Assembly (NCBI GenBank): GCA_031291675.1
Contig: JARLIO010000083.1
Coordinates: 1-64,000, forward strand
Length of the DNA: 64,000 nt
Direction of reading: 5' to 3'
From: Azospirillaceae bacterium
Lineage (GTDB): Bacteria > Pseudomonadota > Alphaproteobacteria > Azospirillales > Azospirillaceae
A program made the translations under genes and the position numbers. The notes under the pieces are model-generated. The model did no database searches, was not told where the DNA came from, and saw nothing but the letters and a program-made list of their open reading frames with translations. Shown piece by piece: positions 9,767 to 18,657 of this stretch (position 1 is the first letter of the stretch; the number at the start of each line of letters is the position of its first letter).

Positions 9767-9790
9767 CTGTCGGGGCTGTTGCCCCGACAG
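9767..9790. promoter_or_regulatory. Intercistronic hairpin between binding-protein and permease genes
   Basis: Perfect 10-bp arms CTGTCGGGGC and GCCCCGACAG around a 4-nt loop, with no T-run. In ABC operons such hairpins often protect the binding-protein mRNA or attenuate read-through, so the binding protein exceeds the permeases. That role is inferred. Confidence 0.55.
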
Positions 9791-9816
9791 ATCATCGGTG
9801 CCGTCGGTGCTGCCGC

Positions 9817-11475
9817 CTAGCCGCGCGACCAGTCACCGATGTTCCAGCTGTCGATCCGGGTGTTGACGTTGGGCGTGAAGCCCTTGACGTCCTGCGCCCG
9901 GCCACGCACCGTCGCGAATTGGAACATGGGCAGGAAGGGCAGGTCGGCGCGAATCAACTCCTGGATCTTCAGATACGCGACCTTCCGCTCCTCGGGTTTG
10001 AAGCTTGAGGCGCCCTGCATCAGAAGCTTGTCGACCTCTGGATTGACGTATTGCCAGGTGTTCTGGCCGCCGCCCCCCTTGGCTGGGGAGGCCCCGGACA
10101 GGAAAAAGTCGGACGTATCGGGATCGCCGGTGACGAAATCAAGACCGACGATAACAGAGTCAAATTTTGACAGCATCCAGTAGTCACCCCACATGACTGC
10201 GGGAGGAAGGTTTGAAATCGTCATTTCTATGCCAATGGATTTCAAGTTCTGCTGAATGTATTGCTGGACTTGTTCGCGGATGTGGTTGCCGGCCGTCGTT
10301 GAGTTGGTGAAGCTGAGCTTTATGCCATTTTTGGCGCGGATGCCGTCCGCTCCCGGTTTCCATCCGGCGCCGTCGAGCAGCGCCTTGGCCTTGTCGAGAT
10401 CGAACACATGCTTTGGAAGGTCCGGATTGTAGTAGAACGACTCCTGCGGCATATAGCTTTCGGCTGGCTTGGGCAGGCCATAATAGAGCGCCTCAATGAT
10501 CGTCGCTTTGTCGAGTGCCGCGTAGAGCGCCTGACGCACGGCCAACTCTTTGAACTGCGGGCGCTCCATGTTGAAGGTGAGGGATTCGATCGTGGCGCCC
10601 GGCACGACCTGGACGATTTTCCCCGGGAGGGTTTTGGCCTCGTCATAGTGGTCGGGTGTGATCCACTGCAAGCCCGTGACGTCGACATCGCCGGTTTTGA
10701 ATTGAGTATAGAGGACCGTGAGATCAGGAACGTATTTGTAGATCACTTGCTCGAGATGGGGGCCGGCGCCAAAGTAATCGGTATTGGCCGTAAGCAGGAT
10801 GTGGTCACCGGCGACGCGTTCCGCCCATTTATAGGGGCCGGTGCCGATCGGCGCATTGTTGAAGGATGCGTTGTTCTTGTCGGCTACCCCATCGAAAGCG
10901 TGCTTTGGCACGATGAACGTCGATGCCAAGATCGACGCATAGGGGGCGTAGGGCTTTTCGAGCCGCCAGGTGATCTCGGTCGGCGAGACGACCGTCAGGT
11001 CACGGACCAGATCATGGCCGGCGCGGCGCCAGCTGCGGAATGCCGGATCCACCAGTAATTCGAGCGTGAACTTGACATCCTCGGCCGTGAACGGTTTTCC
11101 GTCGTGCCATTGGACATCGTCGCGCAGCTTGACGTGCCAGTGCAGGCCATCGGCGGAAATGCCCCCGTTTTCGACGGTCGGCACGTCGAGTGCGAGCGCC
11201 GGTGTGAACTTGCCGTTCTCGTCGATGCCGAACAGGGGATTGAAGATGCTGAAATGGATGCCCTCGTCAACCTCGATATGCAGCAAGTGCGGGTTGAAGA
11301 CTGTCGGCTCCTGCGAGAAGGCGATCGTTAGCTGGCCCTTGACCGTCTTTGGCATTGCCGCGGCGGCCGAACCGGCGTGAGCGGCCAGGGCGACGCTGGC
11401 GGCGGTGGCGCCGAGAAGGGTGAGCGCCTGGCGGCGGGAGAGAGTGGCGAACGAGCCGAGCGGCCTATCGGTCAT
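9817..11475 (-). CDS. Periplasmic ABC substrate-binding protein (SBP_bac_5, DppA-like)
   Basis: A 552-aa solute-binding protein for peptides, opines or related cations. The N-terminus has a twin-arginine-type signal (LSRRQALTLLG, then an Ala-rich cleavage region AHAGSAAAA), suggesting Tat export. Family features: TVENGGISADGLHWHVKLRD, GKPFTAEDVKFTLE and the IGTGPYKW segment. The start ATG 11475 has AGGAG 9 nt upstream. It sits between the two FAD oxidase genes of the set. Specificity cannot be read directly. Confidence 0.92.
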   Translation of the reverse strand: MTDRPLGSFATLSRRQALTLLGATAASVALAAHAGSAAAAMPKTVKGQLTIAFSQEPTVFNPHLLHIEVDEGIHFSIFNPLFGIDENGKFTPALALDVPTVENGGISADGLHWHVKLRDDVQWHDGKPFTAEDVKFTLELLVDPAFRSWRRAGHDLVRDLTVVSPTEITWRLEKPYAPYASILASTFIVPKHAFDGVADKNNASFNNAPIGTGPYKWAERVAGDHILLTANTDYFGAGPHLEQVIYKYVPDLTVLYTQFKTGDVDVTGLQWITPDHYDEAKTLPGKIVQVVPGATIESLTFNMERPQFKELAVRQALYAALDKATIIEALYYGLPKPAESYMPQESFYYNPDLPKHVFDLDKAKALLDGAGWKPGADGIRAKNGIKLSFTNSTTAGNHIREQVQQYIQQNLKSIGIEMTISNLPPAVMWGDYWMLSKFDSVIVGLDFVTGDPDTSDFFLSGASPAKGGGGQNTWQYVNPEVDKLLMQGASSFKPEERKVAYLKIQELIRADLPFLPMFQFATVRGRAQDVKGFTPNVNTRIDSWNIGDWSRG

Positions 11476-11565
11476 ACGGGAGGACTCCTCTGTCTGTCGT
11501 CGCATCGGGCGCGATGTTGTGGGGTTGGGGAGCCGCGCCTGCCGCGGCGTGCTCCCGCATGGCGA

Positions 11566-12900
11566 TCAGAATCCGCTGATCGGCCGGACCTTCGAGCCAT
11601 CGGAAAACCGGGAAAACCGGAAGTTCTTCGGGTCGACAAGTGGCGGGCGGCCGACCACAAGATCGGCCATGAGGCGTCCGGCCGCGGGGCCGATGCCAAA
11701 GCCGTGGCCGGAGAAGCCGGTTGCGATGTGGAAGCCGGGGATGGTGTCGACCGCGGAGATCACGGGCACGGCGTCGGGTGTGACGTCGATATAGCCGGCC
11801 CAGGCCTGCGCGACCCGGGCATCGTTGAAGGCCGGGAAAGCCGTTTTCAACGCCTTCAGGGCCTTGTCGATCACGCGCGGCGCGGGCACGGGATCAAGCA
11901 CCCGGCACGCTTCGAAGGGGGTGATCGCATCCATCGACCAGTTGCGCGACTGCCGCGCTTCCTCAAGAAAGCGCGGGCCGATGCGGAAGGACAGCGAACG
12001 CCATTCCTGGGCCAGGGCGGGGAGGAACGCGGTCGCGTAGCGGAACGATTGGGGGACGATGTCGACGATGTTGGTCCTGCCGGACGCGATGGTGTAGCCG
12101 CCGTCCTGGCGTTTGCGAAAGGCGAAATCGTCAGACCACAGGGCGTGTTCCGGGCCGTTCCCCAGGGGTTCGGTGCGCATGACCGAATTCATGACCTTGA
12201 GCTGCGGCAGGTCAATGCCGAACCGGCCGCAAAACAGGTTCGACCAGGCGCCTCCGGCGAGAACGACCGCGGTGCAGGCGATCGAGCCGCGTTCGGTGAC
12301 GACGCCGGAGATCCGGCCGCCGCTGGTCTCGATGCCGCGGACGGCGCATGAGGTGAGGATCGCGGCGCCCCGGTCCCGCGCGGCTTCGGCGATCGCCGGG
12401 GCGGCTTTTTGTGGTTCGGCCCGGCCGTCGGCCGGCGCGTAGAGCGCGCCTTTGACCTTCAGCCGGGAATTGGGATACAGCTCGTCGAATTGCTTCGCGT
12501 CCAGCATGCGCATGCCAACCTGGTAGGGCTTGGCATTCTGGTCCAGCCAGCGCTCGAGGTCGGCGCTATAGCTGTCTGTCGTGGAAGCAAAGGCGATGCC
12601 GGCCCGGGTGTAACCGGTGTCGCGGCCGATCCGCTGGTCGAGCCCGGCCCAGATGCGCAGGGATTCGACCATGAGCGGGACCTCGCGCGGGTCGCGGCGG
12701 GCGAGGCGAACCCAGCCCCAATTCCGGCTTGATTGCTCCTGGCCGATGCCGCCTTTTTCGCAAAGGGCGACGGTGAGACCGGCTTCGGCGAGTTCGAGCG
12801 CGGTCGACGTTCCGATGATTCCCCCACCGATGACGACGACGTCGACTTTCTGCGGGAGGGTCGTCTCGCCCTTCACCGGAACAACCTGGGGGCCGGGCAT
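11566..12900 (-). CDS. FAD-dependent oxidoreductase (DadA-like, D-amino acid dehydrogenase family)
   Basis: A 444-aa DAO-superfamily flavoenzyme, distinct from the one at 6502. It has the FAD motif VVIGGGIIGTSTALELAEAG at about residue 20, the SSRNWGWVRLARRDPREVPL segment and the C-terminal GFSGHGFGIGPAAGRLMADL flavin-contact block. It likely deaminates an amino acid or secondary amine brought in by the neighbouring transporter. ATG 12900 lies one base after the SDR stop and has GAGGAG upstream, so the two genes are probably coupled. Confidence 0.87.
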   Translation of the reverse strand: MPGPQVVPVKGETTLPQKVDVVVIGGGIIGTSTALELAEAGLTVALCEKGGIGQEQSSRNWGWVRLARRDPREVPLMVESLRIWAGLDQRIGRDTGYTRAGIAFASTTDSYSADLERWLDQNAKPYQVGMRMLDAKQFDELYPNSRLKVKGALYAPADGRAEPQKAAPAIAEAARDRGAAILTSCAVRGIETSGGRISGVVTERGSIACTAVVLAGGAWSNLFCGRFGIDLPQLKVMNSVMRTEPLGNGPEHALWSDDFAFRKRQDGGYTIASGRTNIVDIVPQSFRYATAFLPALAQEWRSLSFRIGPRFLEEARQSRNWSMDAITPFEACRVLDPVPAPRVIDKALKALKTAFPAFNDARVAQAWAGYIDVTPDAVPVISAVDTIPGFHIATGFSGHGFGIGPAAGRLMADLVVGRPPLVDPKNFRFSRFSDGSKVRPISGF

Positions 12901-12901
12901 G

Positions 12902-13597
12902 TCAGAACGACTCCTCAAGCTGGCAATTGACGGCGAACTCGGCGACGCTCGCTTCGTTTGGAAGTTCGATCAGCATGGCAATCACCTGGGCGAGATCGAC
13001 CGGATCGGTCATTTCGTTCTCGGCGCGCGGCGTCAGCGCGCGCGCCATGTCGGTGGCGACGAAACCGGGGCAGACGGCCGTCGCGCGGATGCCGTCGCTC
13101 CAGCCGGTGTGGCGGATGCCGTGGGCGAGCGCGACGGCCGCGAATTTCGATACGGAATAGAGCGAGGCCGCCGGCGTCTTCACCCGTTTGCCTGAAAGTG
13201 AGGCGAGTATGATGAAGCGTCCGCGCCGGGAGGCCTGGAGCGCCGCCCAGGCGGCTTTTGCCAACCGGCGTGGCGCTTTCACATTGATCGCCAGCATCGC
13301 GTCAAGGTCGGCGTCCTCGGCCTCGATCACGGTCTTTGGGATCATGATGCCGGCATTGGCGACGATGGCGTCGATGGCGCCGAACCGTTCGAGTGTCGCG
13401 GTGACCCAGGCGGATTCCCCCGCGTCGGCCGCGTCGTAAGCGTGGATCAGGTTTCGTTGCGGATCGAGACCCGGGATTGGCTCGGGTTGGCGCATGCCCA
13501 GCGACAGGCGCCAGCCGCGCCTGTCGAGTTCGCGGGCAATGGCGGCGCCGATGCCGCGGTTCGCGCCGGAGATCATGGCAACGCGCTGTGCTGTCAT
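12902..13597 (-). CDS. Short-chain dehydrogenase/reductase
   Basis: Classical SDR (231 aa): the NAD(P) site GANRGIG at residues 11-17, VANAGIM, and the catalytic YSVSK with an upstream serine (LASLSG). It probably oxidises or reduces a carbonyl compound produced by the adjacent FAD oxidases. It lies 25 bp after the MarR gene and one base before the next oxidase gene. Confidence 0.9.
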   Translation of the reverse strand: MTAQRVAMISGANRGIGAAIARELDRRGWRLSLGMRQPEPIPGLDPQRNLIHAYDAADAGESAWVTATLERFGAIDAIVANAGIMIPKTVIEAEDADLDAMLAINVKAPRRLAKAAWAALQASRRGRFIILASLSGKRVKTPAASLYSVSKFAAVALAHGIRHTGWSDGIRATAVCPGFVATDMARALTPRAENEMTDPVDLAQVIAMLIELPNEASVAEFAVNCQLEESF

Positions 13598-13622
13598 GGC
13601 GATTCCTTTTCGGGGGTGGCCA

Positions 13623-14099
13623 TCAGGTCAGGCCGGCGATCCTGCGATAGGCGCGCCGCAGCATGTCGAGCAGCAGCGTCTGCTCCTCCTGCGGGATGCC
13701 GGCGAAGAAGTCTTGCGATTGCTTGGTGACGAGCGCGCGAACCTTGACGGCCTGCTCCGCACCGCGCGGCGTGATGTAGAGTTCCTGAACCCGACTATCC
13801 CCGGCGGAGGTTTCGCGCCGTATCAAACCGTGAGCGACCATCTGGTCGACGATCCGGCCCATTGCCGACCGGTCCTTGAGGGTCAGTTGTGCCAGGATCG
13901 ACGGCCGGATACCGGGATGGGAGTCAACCAGCAGCAGGGTCGAGATCTTCCCGGTACCCTTCGCAATGTCGAGGCCATCAAGCCGCTCGTCGAGATCGCG
14001 CGACACCGCGATGTTGATCGAGCGGATGTAGAAGCTTAGCGTTCCTTCAAGGACATCAAGATCGACATCTTCAATTGAAGTTGGTGGCTTGTTGGCCAT
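13623..14099 (-). CDS. MarR-family transcriptional regulator
   Basis: A 158-aa winged-helix regulator. The centre shows the MarR pattern: ILAQLTLKDRSAMGRIVDQM (recognition helix region), then HGLIRRETSAGDSRVQELYITPRG (wing with the conserved D-R). Three start codons stand in a row (GTG 14105, ATG 14102, ATG 14099); the last has the best spacing from GGCGAGG. It heads the catabolic genes on the minus strand and is likely their local regulator; direct repeats in the upstream region are candidate sites. Confidence 0.88.
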   Translation of the reverse strand: MANKPPTSIEDVDLDVLEGTLSFYIRSINIAVSRDLDERLDGLDIAKGTGKISTLLLVDSHPGIRPSILAQLTLKDRSAMGRIVDQMVAHGLIRRETSAGDSRVQELYITPRGAEQAVKVRALVTKQSQDFFAGIPQEEQTLLLDMLRRAYRRIAGLT

Positions 14100-14237
14100 C
14101 ATCACCTCGCCCTATATTATTGGGGACATACATGATCTGTTCGCGGAAATGGCGTTCGCGCGAATAAAAAGCGAGATGACGATGCAACGTACCCTGTCTG
14201 TGATCTTATGATCTATCTAATGGTGGATATTCGCAAC

Positions 14238-14272
14238 TATTTTTTTAGCAGGGAAGGATATTTTTTAAGCAG
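14238..14272. promoter_or_regulatory. Two direct AT-rich repeats between MarR and ATPase genes
   Basis: TATTTTTTTAGCAG (14238-14251) and TATTTTTTAAGCAG (14259-14272) are repeated with a 21-bp period, i.e. on the same face of the helix. They stand out in this GC-rich genome and could be an operator or part of a promoter region in the 282-bp gap between the ATPase and MarR genes. Confidence 0.4.
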
Positions 14273-14381
14273 TTCATAGGATGGCTAATATTTGTGCAGG
14301 CGCGCCGGGTTCATGCCGCCGGATCGGGCGGAATGAACCTGGTGAGATCGACGGGAGCAGGGGCAGCGGAACCAGGCCCGC

Positions 14382-15998
14382 TTACGCCGCGGGCTCCCAG
14401 CGTCGGCCCGGGATCGCCGAGACGAGTTGGCGTGTGTAGGGGTGACCGGGATTGAGGAAGATTTGCTCGGGCGTGCCTCGTTCGACCAGTTTCCCGTGGT
14501 GCATGACCGCGATTTCGTCGGCGATGCGGCTTGCGACGCGCAGGTCGTGCGTGATGAAGATCATCGCAACGTGCGTCTCTTGCTGGATCTCCTCAAGCAG
14601 ATCGAGGATCTGCGCTTGAATTGAAACGTCGAGCGCGGAGACGGCCTCGTCGGCGATGAGCAGGATCGGGTCGAGCATCAGGGCGCGGGCGATGCCAATC
14701 CTCTGGCGCTGGCCGCCGGAGAACTCGTGCGGGAAGCGGTTGTAGCTGCCGGCGGCGAGCCCGACCCGGGCGATCAGGCGCTGCGCCCTCGCGCGCGCCT
14801 CGCGCGGGTTGCGGCCGTGGGCGAGCGGCCCCGCGGTCAGGATTTGCCCGATGGTGTGGCGCGGATTGAGCGAGGCAAAGGGGTCCTGGAAGATCATCTG
14901 GACATAGGGTCTGAGTGACCGGAATTTCTCCTCGTTCATGAGAGCGATGTCCTGGCCATCGAAAAGGATGCGGCCGCCATCGGCATTGGTGAGCTTCAGG
15001 AGGACGTGCCCCAGCGTCGACTTGCCGGACCCGGACTCGCCGACAACGCCGAGCGTCCGGCCCTTGTCCAGCGAAAAGCTGACATCATCGAGGGCGCGCA
15101 CCTCGCGGCTGTGACCGAAGAAGCCTCGGGGGGTCCGGTAGGTCTTCCGCAGGCCGGTGACATCGAGCACCGTGACCGCTCTACCCGATCGATTCCGGTC
15201 ACCGGTTTCTAGTCTTGGCACAGCGGCAATCAGGCGCTGGGTATAGGGGTGGCTTGGGGTTGACAGCACGCGGTCCGTCGGTCCCGCCTCGACCAGTCGG
15301 CCTTTTTCCATGACCACGACGCGATCTGCGATATCGGCGACGACGCCGAAATCGTGTGTGATGAACAGCACGCCCATGTGTTTGCGACGCTGGATCTTGC
15401 GGATCAGTTCCAGAATTTGTGCCTGCGTGGTGACGTCGAGGGCGGTCGTTGGTTCATCGGCAATCAGCATGTCCGGATCGAGCGCAAGCGCCATGGCGAT
15501 CATGACGCGCTGGCGTTGGCCGCCGGAGAGGCGAAACGGATATTGGTGCTGGATCTGCGCTGGTTCGGGCAGGCCGACTTCCTCGAGCAGTTGCAGGACC
15601 TTGGCGGTACGGGATTCCCGCGAACCGATTTCATGCGCCTCCATGACCTCCGCGATTTGGCGACCGATGGTCATCAGGGGATTCAAAGCGGAGAGGGGAT
15701 CCTGGAACACCATCCCGATCGCCCGGCCGCGCAGTTGCTGTAGAACATTGGCATCTGCCCCGACCAAATCGCGTCCCTGGAACAGGATTGAACCGGCGGC
15801 GATCGTCATCGTCTTGGGCAGAAGCCCCATGATTGCCGACGCGGTCACGGATTTGCCTGAACCCGATTCCCCAATGATGCATAGGATTTCCCCACTGGCG
15901 AGGTCAAAAGAGACGTCTTCGATCGCATGCGCGCGCTCCATTTCCCGTGGCAGGGTGACGGTCAGGTTTGTGACGCTCAGCAAGGCTGCGTGGGTCAT
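14382..15998 (-). CDS. Fused two-domain ABC transporter ATPase (DppD-DppF type)
   Basis: A 538-aa protein with two complete ABC cassettes in tandem, corresponding to DppD and DppF in one chain. Each half has a Walker A (GESGSGKS near residues 44 and 320), an LSGGQRQRV/FSGGQRQRI signature and a Walker B-type strand (MLIADEPTT; LLIADEAVS). It energises the permease pair downstream in the same set. ATG 15998 or GTG 16004 may start it. Note that the second Walker B reads DEA rather than the usual DEP. Confidence 0.93.
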   Translation of the reverse strand: MTHAALLSVTNLTVTLPREMERAHAIEDVSFDLASGEILCIIGESGSGKSVTASAIMGLLPKTMTIAAGSILFQGRDLVGADANVLQQLRGRAIGMVFQDPLSALNPLMTIGRQIAEVMEAHEIGSRESRTAKVLQLLEEVGLPEPAQIQHQYPFRLSGGQRQRVMIAMALALDPDMLIADEPTTALDVTTQAQILELIRKIQRRKHMGVLFITHDFGVVADIADRVVVMEKGRLVEAGPTDRVLSTPSHPYTQRLIAAVPRLETGDRNRSGRAVTVLDVTGLRKTYRTPRGFFGHSREVRALDDVSFSLDKGRTLGVVGESGSGKSTLGHVLLKLTNADGGRILFDGQDIALMNEEKFRSLRPYVQMIFQDPFASLNPRHTIGQILTAGPLAHGRNPREARARAQRLIARVGLAAGSYNRFPHEFSGGQRQRIGIARALMLDPILLIADEAVSALDVSIQAQILDLLEEIQQETHVAMIFITHDLRVASRIADEIAVMHHGKLVERGTPEQIFLNPGHPYTRQLVSAIPGRRWEPAA

Positions 15999-16141
15999 GC
16001 TCACACTTTCTTTTGATCGAGGAGCCGGACGGGCCGATGTGCCGTCGCGCCGGTTTTGGTCGCGGGGCCTAGCAAGAAGCTTGCCGATATTGACGATGGG
16101 GTGTGCGGAAGCGGAAAGGCCAGGGTTGGAACGCCGAGGTG

Positions 16142-16649
16142 ATGGTCGGGCGAAGCCCGGTGAGCGGTGGCGGCGATGCCTATCTGCTGCGGATGCTGGA
16201 ATTCCAGTCGAGCAGCGACCGCTGGATGGCGTTGCGGGCGATGTCTATGTCGGCCTGCCGTGGCAGCATCTGATCAAGGAGAAGCGATTGCCCGCGGACG
16301 GGTGCCTGCCGCCGGTGGCTCCAATCGTGCTCCACAATGGCGATCCGCGCCCGGCGGCGGCGCTGGCAGCCTTGCTGTTCCGGCGGGAGCATGGTCGCGA
16401 ACGGGATCAGGTGATGGGGCTGGTGACTCGAGGGGGCGGCGGAAAGGGCGCCAAGAGGGCCATCGAGAGGGTCACCAGGAAGGACGGCGGATTGGTGAGG
16501 CCACCGTGCTGCGTCGCCTTCTCGAACGTCGCTTTGGTGATCTGCCCGATTGGGCCGTGTCGCGTATCGCTGCGGCCGATACCCTGGCCCTGGAGGAACG
16601 GAGCCTCCGCGTCCTCGACGCGGCGAGCCTGGACGAGGTTCTGCACTGA
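16142..16649 (+). pseudogene. Decayed Rpn/YhgA-like (PD-(D/E)XK transposase-related) gene
   Basis: Three blocks of one protein family appear in order but in three different plus-strand frames: GDAYLLRMLEFQSSSDRWMA (from about 16175), GDVYVGLPWQHLIKEKRLP followed by LPPVAPIVLHNGDP (about 16230-16345), and EATVLRRLLERRFGDLPDWA to the stop at 16649. Together they match the core and C-terminal part of Rpn-family recombination-promoting nucleases, including the repetitive GH/REG-rich linker. The 5' part is missing and at least two frameshifts are needed, so the gene is dead. Confidence 0.75.
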
Positions 16650-16805
16650 ACGCTGGCGACCTGAAACCTTGACGCAAGACCCTGCGCTTCCAGGGGAGCC
16701 GGGTCTCGAAAACCGTGGCTGGATACCGGGCTGCGCGATCGGCGGGGACCCTCCCGCTTCAGGGGCGTTTGCTCACTGAAGCGGGCGTCGGGTCGCCTCG
16801 ACCGT

Positions 16806-17132
16806 TCAGAGGGCGGACTCGACCCAATGGTGGAGCGCGCTCTTCGGGGCGGCGCCGATCTTGGTCGCGGCAACCGTGCCGTTCTTGAACAGCATCAGGG
16901 TCGGAATGCCCTTGACGCCATATTTCGTCGGCGTACCCGGGTTTTCATCAATGTTGAGTTTGACGACCGTGACCTTGCCGGCCAATTCCTTGGCGATTTC
17001 GTCAAGCGCGGGCGCGATCATCTTGCACGGACCGCACCATTCGGCCCAAAAATCAACCAGGACAGGTCCTTCAGCCTTCAATACGTCGGTTTCGAAGCTG
17101 GAATCGGTGATCTTGATGGTGTTGGTGCTCAT
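16806..17132 (-). CDS. trxA: Thioredoxin
   Basis: A 108-aa thioredoxin with the WCGPC active site (residues about 32-36) in [15 protein letters not shown] and the cis-proline motif KGIPTLMLF. It is a general cytoplasmic disulfide reductase. It lies 95 bp downstream of a thioredoxin-reductase-like ferredoxin-NADP reductase on the same strand, which may place the two in one redox unit. Confidence 0.96.
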   Translation of the reverse strand: MSTNTIKITDSSFETDVLKAEGPVLVDFWAEWCGPCKMIAPALDEIAKELAGKVTVVKLNIDENPGTPTKYGVKGIPTLMLFKNGTVAATKIGAAPKSALHHWVESAL

Positions 17133-17227
17133 GGGTCCTCGTTTCGTGCGTCAACAGGGAGGGGGTGCCGCCGGCAGCACGGGTCTCTCCCCTTGGTCAA
17201 TCTGTTCCGGTGGGTATCCCGGCTGAT

Positions 17228-18247
17228 TCAGGTCCCGGGCACGCCCTTGGTCGTTGAGTACTCGAAATGGAGTGCCTCACCCGGGTGCACAAGCGGGAAA
17301 ATCGCGTGCGCCACCTGGGCGGCTTCAGCGAAACCGGACAGGATCAGTTTCAGTTTGCCGGGATAGCCGGCGATATCACCGATCGCGAACACGCCGGGTG
17401 CGCTGGTGGCGCCGGATGTGGCGTCGACGGCGATCAGGTTGCGGTCGAGATTCAACCCCCAGTCGGCCAGGGGACCCAGTGTCATCGCCAAACCAAAGAA
17501 CGGCAGCAGGATATCGGCTTCCAGGACGCGTTCCCGGCCATCGAGATCGACGACGCGAACGCCGGTCAATTGCCCGTCCGCCCCTTCCAACCCGGCGAGC
17601 TGATAAGGCACGACCAGCTCGACCTGGCCGGTTTTCGTCAACTCTTCCAGCCGTTTGACGCTTTCCGGTGCGGCGCGGAATTTGGCGCGCCGATGCACCA
17701 GCATCACACGCTGCGCAACTTCGGCCAGGGATACCGCCCAGTCGACCGCCGAGTCGCCGCCACCGGCAATCACAACGCGCTTGCCGGCATGGTCCTGTCG
17801 CCGCCGAACCAGGTAATGCACCGATCGGCCTTCGTAATTCGCCAGCCCTTCCAGGGGGGGCCGATTGGGCCCGAAGGCACCGCAGCCGGCGGCGATGATG
17901 ACCGCCCGGGCCTCGATCCGGGTCCCGTCCCCGGTCTCGAGCCGCCAGCCCCCGTTGTCGAGCGGCTGCAACACCTGGACCTGTTGACCCAGATGATAGA
18001 CCGGGGAAAAGGGTGCCGCCTGTCGCTCCAGATTGGCGATCAGGTCCGCCGCGTCGATTGCCGGGTGGCCCGGGATGTCGTAGATCGGTTTCTCCGGGTA
18101 GAGCGCGGTGCACTGGCCTCCAATGGCGTCCAGGGAATCCACAACGTGGCATTTCATCCGCAGCATGCCGCATTCGAAGATGGCAAACAGGCCGGCCGGC
18201 CCGGCGCCAATGATCACGACATCGGTGGACTGAAGGGTATCGGACAT
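17228..18247 (-). CDS. Ferredoxin/flavodoxin-NADP+ reductase, thioredoxin-reductase-like type
   Basis: A 339-aa pyridine nucleotide-disulfide-fold flavoprotein. It has the FAD motif IIGAGPAGLFAIFECG, the NADPH-binding VVIAGGGDSAVDWAVSLA and a GDIAGYPGKLKLI flavin block, but no CxxC redox pair between the FAD and NADPH segments. This pattern fits the TrxR-like FNR (YumC type) rather than a true thioredoxin reductase. ATG 18247 is the likely start. trxA follows on the same strand. Confidence 0.88.
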   Translation of the reverse strand: MSDTLQSTDVVIIGAGPAGLFAIFECGMLRMKCHVVDSLDAIGGQCTALYPEKPIYDIPGHPAIDAADLIANLERQAAPFSPVYHLGQQVQVLQPLDNGGWRLETGDGTRIEARAVIIAAGCGAFGPNRPPLEGLANYEGRSVHYLVRRRQDHAGKRVVIAGGGDSAVDWAVSLAEVAQRVMLVHRRAKFRAAPESVKRLEELTKTGQVELVVPYQLAGLEGADGQLTGVRVVDLDGRERVLEADILLPFFGLAMTLGPLADWGLNLDRNLIAVDATSGATSAPGVFAIGDIAGYPGKLKLILSGFAEAAQVAHAIFPLVHPGEALHFEYSTTKGVPGT

Positions 18248-18657
18248 CAAAACTCCCGGGCAGCACGGAATTCCTCGGAACGGCCTCTCGGCGCCCGTCG
18301 CGACGCCGCCGATCCCGACAAACCATGCTGACAGATGTCGGAAAAATCACGCGGCAATCAACCATGGTGATGGGAGGCATGTCGATTCGCGGGGGGCGAT
18401 GCATTGTCGCCGCGGGTTGCGCCGCCCGGCTTCGATCGCGGCTTTACCACGCCGGTCGTCCCCGCCCCGCGTCGCGGGGCCGCGGGCGTCCGGCATATCC
18501 CCGCATGCGATTCCCCAAGGATGCCGCGCGGAGGCTTGGAAATGCGTGAATCGGCGGCTATGGTGTGGCCTCGTTTCGCAAGGCCCTTCCTTGCGGCACC
18601 GTGGCGTCCCGTGGGTCACTGTCCTCGCGACCCTTTGCTATGAGTTCACTTGTGACC
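18248..18657. other. Intergenic region between the FNR gene and trpB
   Basis: About 400 bp between divergent genes; it should hold both promoters. I see a short hairpin (CGCAAGG ... CCTTGCG near 18577-18594) without a T-run, no trp leader peptide that I can support, and no trpF. An alternative trpB start (ATG 18640) falls here. Confidence 0.5.
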
